From the NCBI GenBank assembly GCA_023423285.1, contig JAFAFV010000206.1:1-13553 (forward strand): a DNA stretch of 13,553 nucleotides, in the 5' to 3' direction. Positions 1 through 7,344 of this stretch are shown here, in pieces. Under the pieces are notes generated by a model that was not told the origin of the DNA, searched no databases, and saw nothing but the letters and a program-made list of their open reading frames with translations. The translations under genes and the position numbers were made by a program. Source of the DNA: Bacteroidota bacterium (GTDB lineage: Bacteria; Bacteroidota; Bacteroidia; Chitinophagales; Chitinophagaceae). Numbering within the stretch: the first letter of the stretch is position 1; every line of letters begins with the position of its first letter.

Positions 1-566
1 GTGCCGTCCTCGTTACGTGGCGGATTGTCAAGCGGCAGCGTGGTTACATGAAACATTTCACCCGCACCCTCGGCATCACTCGCCGTAATGATGGGCGTAT
101 GCAGATAAAGAAATCCCTTTTCATTAAAGAACTTGTGAATGGCAAAAGATAGCGCGTGCCGCACACGAAACACCGAGGCAAATGTATTGGTGCGAAAACG
201 CAGGTGTGCTTTCTCACGCAAAAATTCCAGCGAGTGTTTTTTAGGCTGCAGAGGATAAGCTTCAGCGTCGCTATCGCCCAGTATTTCAAGAGTTTCGGCT
301 TTTAGTTCCATTTTCTGGCCCTTACCCAGCGAGGGCACCACCCGGCCGGTTGCTTTGATAGAAGCTGAAATGGTTAGCCTTTTAAGCAGGTCGTCGTCAA
401 ATTTTCCCAATTCAACTACCACCTGTAGGTTGGTATTTGTGCTGCCATCGTTAAGCGCTATAAACTGGTTGTTGCGAAACGTGCGTACCCAGCCCATTAC
501 CGTTACCTCCTGCTCCTGCGGCTCCTGTGCCAGCAGTTCTTTAATTTTTATCCTGTTGTTGAACAT
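1..566 (-). CDS. asnS: Asparaginyl-tRNA synthetase, N-terminal part (cut by window edge)
   Basis: Cytoplasmic class IIb aminoacyl-tRNA synthetase that charges tRNA-Asn with asparagine. Reading the minus strand from the ATG at 566-564 gives 188 whole codons with no stop. Residues about 20-100 form the OB-fold anticodon-binding domain (VTVMGWVRTFRNN, then FIALNDGST). The catalytic domain begins near residue 113. It contains the class II motif 1 region FLYLHTPIIT with its invariant proline near residue 158, and then SDAEGAGEMFHV near 163-174, which is characteristic of AsnRS rather than AspRS or LysRS. The remainder, including motifs 2 and 3, lies left of position 1. The gene is divergent from fabH and has its own well-formed promoter about 100 bp upstream. 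No frameshift is seen. The family assignment is secure, and the start is the first ATG consistent with the family's N-terminus. Confidence 0.95.
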   Translation of the reverse strand, partial: MFNNRIKIKELLAQEPQEQEVTVMGWVRTFRNNQFIALNDGSTNTNLQVVVELGKFDDDLLKRLTISASIKATGRVVPSLGKGQKMELKAETLEILGDSDAEAYPLQPKKHSLEFLREKAHLRFRTNTFASVFRVRHALSFAIHKFFNEKGFLYLHTPIITASDAEGAGEMFHVTTLPLDNPPRNEDG

Positions 567-669
567 TGAAAAGATTTTTTATGAATCCGGCAGCAGTGCA
601 TATGGCATCCTGGTTGCGTCGCACTACGTTCAGCACCTGTGCAAATAGCATCTGCATATGGGAATGGCG

Positions 670-701
670 CAAAGATAATGTTTGGCTATTTCCCATGCAA
701 A
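670..701 (-). promoter_or_regulatory. Bacteroidota-type promoter of asnS
   Basis: On the minus strand a TTTG -33 element (complement of 698-701) is followed by exactly 20 nt and then TATCTTTG (complement of 670-677), a perfect TAnnTTTG -7 box. This is the canonical spacing for the Bacteroidota primary sigma factor. The predicted transcript start lies near 663-665, giving a 5' UTR of roughly 100 nt before the asnS ATG. It is the best promoter in the window. The rest of the 228-bp asnS-fabH spacer shows nothing else I can support, and no comparably clear promoter faces fabH. Confidence 0.75.
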
Positions 702-794
702 ACGCGCTGGCGGAAATACGCCTATGTAAACAGTCTTAAGAGGCATTTAAAAACACATTTTTCTTATATTGCCAATAATTAACACCTGTTTGAT

Positions 795-1844
795 ATGAAT
801 AAAACAATTATTGCCGGCATTGGCAAGTATTTACCCGAAAGAGTTGTGACCAATGAGGAACTTACGCATTTAATGGATACCAGTGATCAGTGGATACAGG
901 AGCGTACCGGTATAAAGGAACGGCGCTATGCAAAACGGTTTGAAGAAACCACCGCCACTATGGGCGCAGAAGCTGCTAAAGTTGCTATAGATCGCGCGGG
1001 TATTACAGCAGATGAAGTTGATTTTGTGATTTTTGCCACGCTTAGTCCAGATTATTTTTTCCCGGGCTGCGGCGTGTTGGTGCAGCGTATATTAGGGCTG
1101 AAAGAAGTGGGCGCGCTGGATATTCGCAACCAGTGCAGCGGTTTTATATATGGCATCAGCATTGCCGATCAGTTTATTAAAACAGGCATGTATAAAAATA
1201 TTCTGCTCATCGGGTCAGAAACGCATTCGTATGCTTTAGACTTCAGTACGCGGGGGCGCAATGTATCGGTTATTTTTGGTGATGGCGCAGCGGCTGTTGT
1301 GCTGCAACCCTCGCAGGAAGAAGGGCGGGGTATTCTGAGCACACATCTGCACAGCGATGGCAATAATGCCGAGATACTTTCTATGCCCAACCCGGGTTTC
1401 CATTGCGGGGTGCACCAGCCAGATTGGGCACCTTCTGTTCCTGAAGATTCTTATGGCAGCGTTTTCATTAACCAGGAACTGGTGGATAAAGAAGATTTTT
1501 ATCCATATATGGATGGGCAGGCCGTATTTAAAAAAGCTGTGATAAAAATGCCCGAAGCCATTATGGAGGCGCTTCAAGCCAATGACCTTACAACAAACGA
1601 CATTCAATTGCTGGTGCCGCACCAGGCCAACCTGCGCATTTCGCAATATATGCAACAAAAGCTTGGGGTTAAAGATGGCGTTATATTCAACAATATTCAA
1701 AAATATGGCAATACCACAGCCGCATCAGTGCCCATTGCTTTATGCGAAGCCTGGGAAGCCGGCAGGGTGAAGAAAGGTGACCTGGTTTGCCTAACAGCCT
1801 TTGGTAGCGGCTTTACATGGGGCAGCGCCCTTATGAGGTGGTAA
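795..1844 (+). CDS. fabH: 3-oxoacyl-ACP synthase III family protein (FabH-like)
   Basis: Thiolase-fold ketoacyl synthase, 349 residues. FabH enzymes condense acetyl-CoA (or a branched acyl-CoA) with malonyl-ACP to start fatty-acid synthesis in the cytoplasm. The full triad is visible: Cys114 in RNQCSGFIYG, His276 in VPHQANLR and Asn306 in YGNTTAASVPIAL. The substrate-binding arginine region is DQWIQERTGI (31-40), and the C-terminal glycine loop is FGSGFTWGSALMRW. The protein is about 30 residues longer than E. coli FabH. The extra length lies mainly at about 195-240, between the two half-domains, where the tryptophan- and proline-rich stretch HQPDWAPSVPEDSYG occurs. No malonyl-transfer or ACP gene adjoins it, so it may be an accessory FabH serving a special acyl primer rather than the sole housekeeping copy. 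The ATG at 795 gives the normal MxxTIIAGIGKYLPE start. Confidence 0.9.
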   Translation: MNKTIIAGIGKYLPERVVTNEELTHLMDTSDQWIQERTGIKERRYAKRFEETTATMGAEAAKVAIDRAGITADEVDFVIFATLSPDYFFPGCGVLVQRILGLKEVGALDIRNQCSGFIYGISIADQFIKTGMYKNILLIGSETHSYALDFSTRGRNVSVIFGDGAAAVVLQPSQEEGRGILSTHLHSDGNNAEILSMPNPGFHCGVHQPDWAPSVPEDSYGSVFINQELVDKEDFYPYMDGQAVFKKAVIKMPEAIMEALQANDLTTNDIQLLVPHQANLRISQYMQQKLGVKDGVIFNNIQKYGNTTAASVPIALCEAWEAGRVKKGDLVCLTAFGSGFTWGSALMRW

Positions 1845-1850
1845 GGTAAA

Positions 1851-1925
1851 TAATTAGGAATTATAAATTATAAATTGCATTTCTCATATTCTCAAATTGC
1901 CACATTCTCAAATTTGCAAATTACC
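1851..1925. repeat. Degenerate AT-rich tandem repeat in intergenic spacer
   Basis: Directly after fabH the spacer contains AATTATA-type units (1859-1876), followed by two near-copies of a 16-17 bp unit: CATATTCTCAAATTGC (1885-1900) and CACATTCTCAAATTTGC (1901-1917). A partial unit precedes them (CATTTCTCA, from 1879) and AAATTACC follows. The pattern resembles short ATTCTCAAATT-type intergenic arrays that I recall from other Bacteroidota genomes, but I could not search for other copies. The rest of the spacer up to 2057 shows nothing else recognisable. Confidence 0.5.
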
Positions 1926-2057
1926 TCTTCCCACTCCCACCTTCCAGGCAACGCCTGCTCTACCGTTACCGTCAAATAAAAAAGAATTTTTTGAACCGAT
2001 TTACAAAAATTGGGTTAAACCTTTACCCCGGTGTCGCTCCTCTAATTTCAAAACAAG

Positions 2058-2065
2058 TAGATTTG
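2058..2065 (+). promoter_or_regulatory. Candidate -7 box for the secreted 739-residue protein
   Basis: TAGATTTG is an exact match to the Bacteroidota -7 consensus TAnnTTTG, 22 bp before the ATG at 2088, so the 5' UTR would be about 16-18 nt. No clear TTTG -33 element lies 19-21 bp upstream, so this is only a moderately supported promoter. Confidence 0.42.
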
Positions 2066-2087
2066 CAGCACCAGATGATTTATAATT

Positions 2088-4307
2088 ATGACCAGAAAGG
2101 CTTTATTTTTATCGGCAATACTACTGGCTGGCGCACCCGCGCTTTTGGCCCAAACCGGGAACCGGAAAATTCCTGAATATACCGTGCCTATTACCAGGCA
2201 GTTGGTTCATGATAATGTGAATAAGCAGCAGCGTAACCTACTCATTAGCGATCAGCGCTCTGATACCGCATTTGTGATTGAAAACAAACCCGAAGCCACT
2301 TTTATTGCCACGGAGGCGATTACACGCGGTGTGGATCAGCTTCAATATGAAATAGAGATCAACGACATGATTGAGCCCCGGTTGAAAGTAGGCTACCTGA
2401 TAGGCCTGGCTGATATACTGGAGTACATGCGCCTGGGGTGGCGCAAGCAGGAAGTGGCGCCCACGCATTTTGCGCAAATCATTTCTTTATATAAAAAACT
2501 GATTGACGCCAATACAAAAAGCGAATCGTTGTTGCCTTACATCAAATATTTTCCCTACGATATAGCCTACACCGCTACCATGCCGAGAATTTTTGAAGAG
2601 AACAGCAGTTACCAGCGACTTATTGATCATCTTTTGGTAAAATATTCTGAGGCTTACCCGCACAAAACATTTCAGTTGATGGCTACGCCCAGATACACCA
2701 ATTCACCGTTTGCAGACAGCCTGATCAAAGCCATTGGCAGGCAGTTTCCCGGCCAGTTGTATTCGTTTGCACAGGCCAACGACCGCCTTGGTTACAAAAT
2801 CAGAAGTATAAAAGATGATGAATTTGTTAGAACCGTAGTAAGGCTATCGGAGCAAAAAAGCGGACAGGTGTATTTCCCGTTTTTGGATAACCTTGTAAAA
2901 GGAAAGATCACCATTGAGCAACTTGATAAAGCGGCCGATAATAAACTGCAATACTACCGCTACCTTGTGCAAACCCAACTTGACTACGCGCGGCGCGCTG
3001 CTAACGGCGACACAGCCATTGGCTTTAGAGAATTGACAGCACGCCTTAGAAAAAAAGCACAGGATGATTTTGTGGCCGTCATTAACGGTTTGCACGAAGA
3101 AAAAAGTCCTGCAGTACGCTTTGCCATACTGGAACCGCTGAGCGCTGAAGAACTGTATTTCCTTGCCGTGCTGTCAGACGGGTTAATTTATACCAGTAGT
3201 TACACCCACCCCACGCACGGCGTGTATGTTCAAATGATGCGAAAAGCTGGCAACCGCGGTGACTCGTTACTGATGAAAGTACATTTTGATCATTACAGAA
3301 AATTCATCAGCCAGGCGGCGGGTTACAATACGCTTAAAAACTTTTTTCAAACCTTTGGCAATAGAGAAGACGCTGCAAACCTGATGAGTACCTTTGTGAA
3401 TGGCCTTGAAAATACAAAGCGTCTTGAAGATGGTGTGGATGTGGCTGACTCTTATTCCAGCATTTTTGAAACCATACCCGAACTGGCCCAGCAAATGCTT
3501 GCGAACGTAAAAAGAAATTATGACCGCAACCGGCGCACTCAAAATTCCAAGGGAATTGCTATTTATAATATTCTGTATAAACTTTTCCTTTCAGCCGATC
3601 AGTCTAATAAAATTGATCTTACTAAAGAACTGGGCATTCCACCTGTATATTCCGTAGCGCACAACACACTTACCAACGATAAGGGCGAGATCATTTCACA
3701 AATGTTTTTTTATGGCGATGATGACGGAAGAACAGACTTTGATATTTTTTTAAGAATGTTTAGCGGCGGCAATTGGACGATTGACCAGAGCAACAAATAC
3801 TGGGTAGTGGCAAAAACCACCAAAGGTGTGCCTGTTTACATTTATGCCAACAGGCCATTGCCCAACGAAAAAGACGAGGATTATGTAGCGCAAACAGCTC
3901 TTGAAACCTATATGCAGGAAAAGAACCTGGTGCCTACAGTTACATTTCACAGGGGGCACAGCTACCACGCTCCCACAAGCATCAACTACATGTCGCCGGC
4001 CTCAAAAATCGTTTTCATGGGTACCTGCGGCGGTTATATTTTAATTGATTCTATTTTAAAGAAATCCAACGACGCACATATTATTTCAAGCAAACAAATA
4101 GGCAAGCGCGACATCAACCGGCCCTTTATTGAACTGCTTACTGAAAAATTGCGCATGAAGCAGGATATTGACTGGATTCCTTTTTGGAAAGAATTCAGGG
4201 CGGCAGCCAACATTTCAGGGCTTGAAGATTACGTGCCGCCATATAAGAACCTTGGGGCATTGTTTATCAAAGCTTATAAAAGAGAAATTGGCGAAGAGGA
4301 TATTTAG
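2088..4307 (+). CDS. Secreted protein of unknown function with a clan CD peptidase-like C-terminus
   Basis: Exported protein of 739 residues that I do not recognise as a named family. Residues 1-21 are a Sec signal peptide: MTRK, a hydrophobic core, then a signal peptidase I site near ALLAQ. Residues about 95-500 look mostly alpha-helical, with several segments of paired helices and no repeat that I can define. The C-terminal region from about 535 changes to alternating strands and helices: MFFYGDDDGRTDF (539-551), YWVVAKT (571-577), VPVYIYANR (581-589), VTFHRGHSYH (618-627) and KIVFMGTCGGY (640-650). A hydrophobic strand followed by Gly-His (H624), a spacer, a second hydrophobic strand and Cys647 is the layout of clan CD cysteine peptidases. 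The family link is inference, and the protein could be a non-catalytic relative. The ABC exporter gene follows 61 bp later and may be co-transcribed. Confidence 0.85.
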   Translation: MTRKALFLSAILLAGAPALLAQTGNRKIPEYTVPITRQLVHDNVNKQQRNLLISDQRSDTAFVIENKPEATFIATEAITRGVDQLQYEIEINDMIEPRLKVGYLIGLADILEYMRLGWRKQEVAPTHFAQIISLYKKLIDANTKSESLLPYIKYFPYDIAYTATMPRIFEENSSYQRLIDHLLVKYSEAYPHKTFQLMATPRYTNSPFADSLIKAIGRQFPGQLYSFAQANDRLGYKIRSIKDDEFVRTVVRLSEQKSGQVYFPFLDNLVKGKITIEQLDKAADNKLQYYRYLVQTQLDYARRAANGDTAIGFRELTARLRKKAQDDFVAVINGLHEEKSPAVRFAILEPLSAEELYFLAVLSDGLIYTSSYTHPTHGVYVQMMRKAGNRGDSLLMKVHFDHYRKFISQAAGYNTLKNFFQTFGNREDAANLMSTFVNGLENTKRLEDGVDVADSYSSIFETIPELAQQMLANVKRNYDRNRRTQNSKGIAIYNILYKLFLSADQSNKIDLTKELGIPPVYSVAHNTLTNDKGEIISQMFFYGDDDGRTDFDIFLRMFSGGNWTIDQSNKYWVVAKTTKGVPVYIYANRPLPNEKDEDYVAQTALETYMQEKNLVPTVTFHRGHSYHAPTSINYMSPASKIVFMGTCGGYILIDSILKKSNDAHIISSKQIGKRDINRPFIELLTEKLRMKQDIDWIPFWKEFRAAANISGLEDYVPPYKNLGALFIKAYKREIGEEDI

Positions 4308-4324
4308 CCCCCGCGCGGCGGCTA
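4305..4324 (+). terminator. GC-rich hairpin including the stop codon of the 739-residue protein
   Basis: Starting at the TAG stop codon, TAGCC (4305-4309) pairs with GGCTA (4320-4324), followed by one C-C mismatch and an inner CC/GG pair around a GCGC loop. No U-tract follows, so it is not a classical intrinsic terminator. It may slow 3' exonucleases or attenuate read-through into the ABC gene. Confidence 0.4.
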
Positions 4325-4368
4325 CATGATAGCTGCAAACAAACTGGTTTTATTTATCTTGCAGCCTC

Positions 4369-6156
4369 ATGGCAGAACCTAAAAAATCTTTTTTTAACAC
4401 ATCAAGCCTGCGGCGTATATTTCAATACGCAGTTCCCTACAAAAACAGGGTTTATATATCTATCATTCTTGCGGTATTGCTGGCGGTTATCACGCCGATA
4501 AGGCCTATGCTCATCCAGCTAACGGTAGATGAATACATTACTAACTCGCTGCCTAAAATGGTGGTGTACATAACAATCATCCAAATAGGCATCATCCTGG
4601 TGGAAACGCTGATGCGCTTCTGGTTTTCATTTACAACAGCATGGCTGGGGCAGGCCGTGGTAAAAGACATCCGCGTAACGGTTTATAAAAAAATTCTCGG
4701 CCTTAATTTAAAGCAGTTCGACAAAACGCCTATTGGTACCCTAACCACCCGTACCATCAACGACATTGAATCAGTAAATGAAATTTTCTCTGATGGGCTT
4801 ATCCCTATCATTGCAGATATTTTATCCATTGTCTGCATCCTGTTTTATATGTTTTACATCAACTGGCAATTGACGCTGATCTCTCTCATTCCCTTTCCGG
4901 TGATGATATTGGCTACATACTATTTTAAAGAAAGCATCAACAAATCTTTTTTTAAGGTGCGCAATGCGGTTGCTGCTTTAAATGCTTTTGTGCAGGAACA
5001 CTTAAGCGGTATACCCGTGGTGCAGGTATTTGATGCGCAGCAGCAGGAGTTCAACAAGTTTAAGGCCATTAATAAGCAGCACCGCAATGCTAATATTAAA
5101 GCTATTTTTGCTTATTCCATTTTCTTCCCGGTTATTGAGATCATACTGGCAATTTCTATAGGCCTGGTGGTATGGTACAGCGCCGGAGAAGCACTGAATC
5201 TGCAACAGGGGCAGGAAGGTGTGATCGTATCTTTTATTCTTTGCCTGAACCTGTTATTCCGTCCCCTGCGCATGATCGCTGATAAGTTCAATACCGTGCA
5301 AATGGGTGTGATTGCAAGCGAAAGAATTTTTACTATTTTAGATAATACTGATGAAGAAGTACCACCTGCTGAAGGTTATATACAACCGCATGGCAGAATG
5401 CGTGGAGAAATTGATTTTGAACGCGTGTGGTTTGCCTACAACCAGGAGCAATGGGTGCTGAAGGATGTCAATTTCAACATCAGGCAGGGCGAAACGGTTG
5501 CCATTGTAGGCCACACGGGCAGCGGCAAAACCACCATCATCAGCCTGTTGAACCGGTTGTATCAAATTCAAAAAGGAAAGATCAGCATTGATGGAGATGA
5601 TATAACAAAACTTTCTCCCGAATACCTGCGAGAAAACATTGGCGTGGTATTGCAGGATGTATTTTTATTTTCAGGATCAGTATATGAAAACATCACCTTG
5701 CGCAACCCGGCTATTACGCGGGAACAGGTAGTAGCAGCTGCTCAAATGATTGACATGCACGATTTCATCATGAGGCTGCCCGGCGGTTATGATTATAACG
5801 TGATGGAACGTGGCGCCACGTTGTCACTGGGCCAGCGGCAACTGCTTTCTTTTATACGTGCGCTGTTGTACAACCCATCTATATTGGTGTTGGATGAAGC
5901 CACATCCTCAATAGATACTGAAAGCGAACAATTGATCCAAAAAGCCATTGATACCCTGGTAAAAGGCCGTACTGCCATCGTTATTGCCCACCGCCTCAGT
6001 ACCATCCGCCGTGCCGATAAAATTTTGGTGCTGGATAAAGGTGTGCTGATGGAACAAGGCACACACGAAGAGTTACTGGCCAAAGGCGCTTATTATGCCA
6101 GCCTGTACAAAATGCAGTTTGGCAAAAAAGAAAAACATGTTACCGGGCAGGCGTAG
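4369..6156 (+). CDS. ABC exporter with fused membrane and ATPase domains (MsbA/BmrD-like)
   Basis: Inner-membrane exporter half-transporter, 595 residues, with a type IV ABC transmembrane domain (about 20-320, six helices) and a nucleotide-binding domain (about 345-585). The NBD shows Walker A GHTGSGKT (381-388), Q-loop Gln429 in VVLQDVFLFSGSV, signature LSLGQ (485-489), Walker B ILVLDE (505-510) with the catalytic Glu510, D-loop SSID and H-loop His541. All catalytic residues needed for ATP hydrolysis are present, so it can work as a homodimer. The signature has Leu where MsbA has Gly (LSGGQ), and the following text QRQLLSFIRALL resembles the BmrD/YheH/TM288 subgroup. Substrate cannot be read from sequence; lipids or amphipathic drugs are usual for the family. 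It lies 61 bp after the secreted-protein gene and 44 bp before the metallo-hydrolase gene, so it may be part of a loose operon. Confidence 0.92.
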   Translation: MAEPKKSFFNTSSLRRIFQYAVPYKNRVYISIILAVLLAVITPIRPMLIQLTVDEYITNSLPKMVVYITIIQIGIILVETLMRFWFSFTTAWLGQAVVKDIRVTVYKKILGLNLKQFDKTPIGTLTTRTINDIESVNEIFSDGLIPIIADILSIVCILFYMFYINWQLTLISLIPFPVMILATYYFKESINKSFFKVRNAVAALNAFVQEHLSGIPVVQVFDAQQQEFNKFKAINKQHRNANIKAIFAYSIFFPVIEIILAISIGLVVWYSAGEALNLQQGQEGVIVSFILCLNLLFRPLRMIADKFNTVQMGVIASERIFTILDNTDEEVPPAEGYIQPHGRMRGEIDFERVWFAYNQEQWVLKDVNFNIRQGETVAIVGHTGSGKTTIISLLNRLYQIQKGKISIDGDDITKLSPEYLRENIGVVLQDVFLFSGSVYENITLRNPAITREQVVAAAQMIDMHDFIMRLPGGYDYNVMERGATLSLGQRQLLSFIRALLYNPSILVLDEATSSIDTESEQLIQKAIDTLVKGRTAIVIAHRLSTIRRADKILVLDKGVLMEQGTHEELLAKGAYYASLYKMQFGKKEKHVTGQA

Positions 6157-6180
6157 CATCTATCGCTTGTTTTCTGCTAT

Positions 6181-6188
6181 TATATTTG
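6181..6188 (+). promoter_or_regulatory. Candidate -7 box for the MBL-fold hydrolase
   Basis: TATATTTG matches the Bacteroidota -7 consensus exactly and ends 12 bp before the ATG at 6201, implying a leader of only a few nucleotides. A -33 TTTG at the usual spacing is not evident. The TTG at 6186-6188 inside this box could be read as a start codon but is better explained as promoter. Confidence 0.4.
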
Positions 6189-6200
6189 CCCGCTCTAAAT

Positions 6201-7319
6201 ATGAAACTGGTAAAGAAAATAATGCTCTGGATATTAATAGTCATTGGTTCGCTTTTTTTAGTGGGAGTGCTTTATATGAAGCTGGAAAAGTTTGGTAAAA
6301 ATCCTTCGGGAAAACGCCTCGAAGCCATCAAAAAATCACCCCATTATCGCAACGGGCAGTTTCACAACATCAGCCATACGCCCAACTTTGCCGAGGATGT
6401 GAATTTTTTTGATGCGATGCAGCAGTTTTTCTTTTCTGAAAAACCCAGGAATATCCCTTCAGACCGGATCCCTTCTCAAAAAACACCTCTTATAAATTTG
6501 GAACCAGACAAAAATGCGCTGGTATGGTTTGGCCATTCTTCTTATTTTATTCAAATTGATGGAAAGAAAATTTTGGTAGATCCGGTGTTCAGCAACAACG
6601 CATCACCTGTAAGTTTTACCACAAAAGCGTTTAAGGGCACCAATCCTTATACTGCGCAGGATCTTCCTGAGATTGATTACCTGTTTATCACACACGATCA
6701 CTGGGATCATCTGGATTATAAAACGTTGAAACAATTACAGCCGAAAATAAAAATGATTATTACCGGGCTTGGTACGGGATCGCATTTGGAGCACTGGGGT
6801 TTTGACACGGGCATTATTATAGAAAAAGATTGGAATGAAACCATTGTGCTGGATGATGGTTTTGTAGCACATTGTGCGCCCACGAGGCATTTTTCCGGCA
6901 GAACACTCGTGCGAAATAAAACGCTGTGGACATCCTGGGTGCTGCAAACGCCAACTATGAAAATTTATATTGGAGGTGATAGTGGCTACGATACACATTT
7001 TGCTGATGTGGGCTTACAACACGGGCCGATTGACCTGGCTATTTTGGATAATGGGCAGTACAATAAAAACTGGAGATACATTCACCTGATGCCGGGTGAG
7101 ATGCTAAAAGCTGCTAATGATTTACGCGCTAAAAATGTGTTGCCTGTACATTCTGCAAAGTTTGCATTGGCCATGCATCCCTGGGATGAGCCTTTGATCA
7201 ATGCTTGTAAAGCATTTCAGCAAAGTGACATTAAATTAATTACCTCGATGATTGGTGAGGAAGTGAGATTGAAAGACAGCACGCAGGTTTTCAACCAATG
7301 GTGGATTGGTGTTAATTAA
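6201..7319 (+). CDS. Membrane-anchored MBL-fold metallo-hydrolase (RomA/NAPE-PLD/UlaG-like)
   Basis: 372-residue zinc-dependent hydrolase of the metallo-beta-lactamase fold, tethered by an N-terminal transmembrane helix (about residues 7-26, after KLVKK). The metal site is complete: THDHWDHLD (H165, H167, D169, H170), His230 in APTRHFSGR, Asp260 in YIGGDSGY and His317 in LPVHSAKF. The strand ALVWFGHSSYFIQIDGKKIL (106-125) and the RHFSGR motif match the branch that includes RomA, UlaG-like lactonases and N-acylphosphatidylethanolamine phospholipase D. A phospholipid or other lipid-derived substrate is plausible given the anchor, but this is inference. I chose the ATG at 6201; an in-frame TTG at 6186 would add only MPALN. 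The gene lies 44 bp after the ABC exporter and converges on the amidohydrolase gene. Confidence 0.87.
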   Translation: MKLVKKIMLWILIVIGSLFLVGVLYMKLEKFGKNPSGKRLEAIKKSPHYRNGQFHNISHTPNFAEDVNFFDAMQQFFFSEKPRNIPSDRIPSQKTPLINLEPDKNALVWFGHSSYFIQIDGKKILVDPVFSNNASPVSFTTKAFKGTNPYTAQDLPEIDYLFITHDHWDHLDYKTLKQLQPKIKMIITGLGTGSHLEHWGFDTGIIIEKDWNETIVLDDGFVAHCAPTRHFSGRTLVRNKTLWTSWVLQTPTMKIYIGGDSGYDTHFADVGLQHGPIDLAILDNGQYNKNWRYIHLMPGEMLKAANDLRAKNVLPVHSAKFALAMHPWDEPLINACKAFQQSDIKLITSMIGEEVRLKDSTQVFNQWWIGVN

Positions 7320-7344
7320 ACTTTATTTTAACTCATACACCAAT
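7305..7344. terminator. Inverted repeat spanning convergent stop codons
   Basis: ATTGGTGT (7305-7312) is a perfect inverted repeat of ACACCAAT (7337-7344), with 24 AT-rich bases between that contain both stop codons (7317-7319 plus strand, 7323-7325 minus strand). The two genes are separated by only 3 bp. In either orientation the RNA could fold into a stem of 8 pairs with a large loop. It could serve as a weak bidirectional terminator, although no long U-tract is present. Confidence 0.33.

Noticed and set aside
355..648. A 97-residue plus-strand open frame at the asnS start region
   Set aside because: It overlaps the N-terminal AsnRS coding sequence in antisense and runs into the asnS leader; the real gene explains the sequence.
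765..792. TATATTGC and CCTGTTTG as a fabH promoter
   Set aside because: Each departs from TAnnTTTG at two positions and neither has a -33 element at the right distance.
1236..1700. A 154-residue open frame on the minus strand inside fabH
   Set aside because: It is antisense to a gene whose catalytic motifs are all intact, and its translation shows no recognisable domain.
3948..4040. Naming the secreted protein a gingipain or metacaspase
   Set aside because: Only the motif layout around H624 and C647 fits; neither the C25 nor the C14 family signatures are present, so a named family would be overclaiming.
6186..6200. TTG at 6186 as the start of the MBL-fold hydrolase
   Set aside because: It lies inside an exact TATATTTG box, and the ATG at 6201 directly precedes the membrane anchor.
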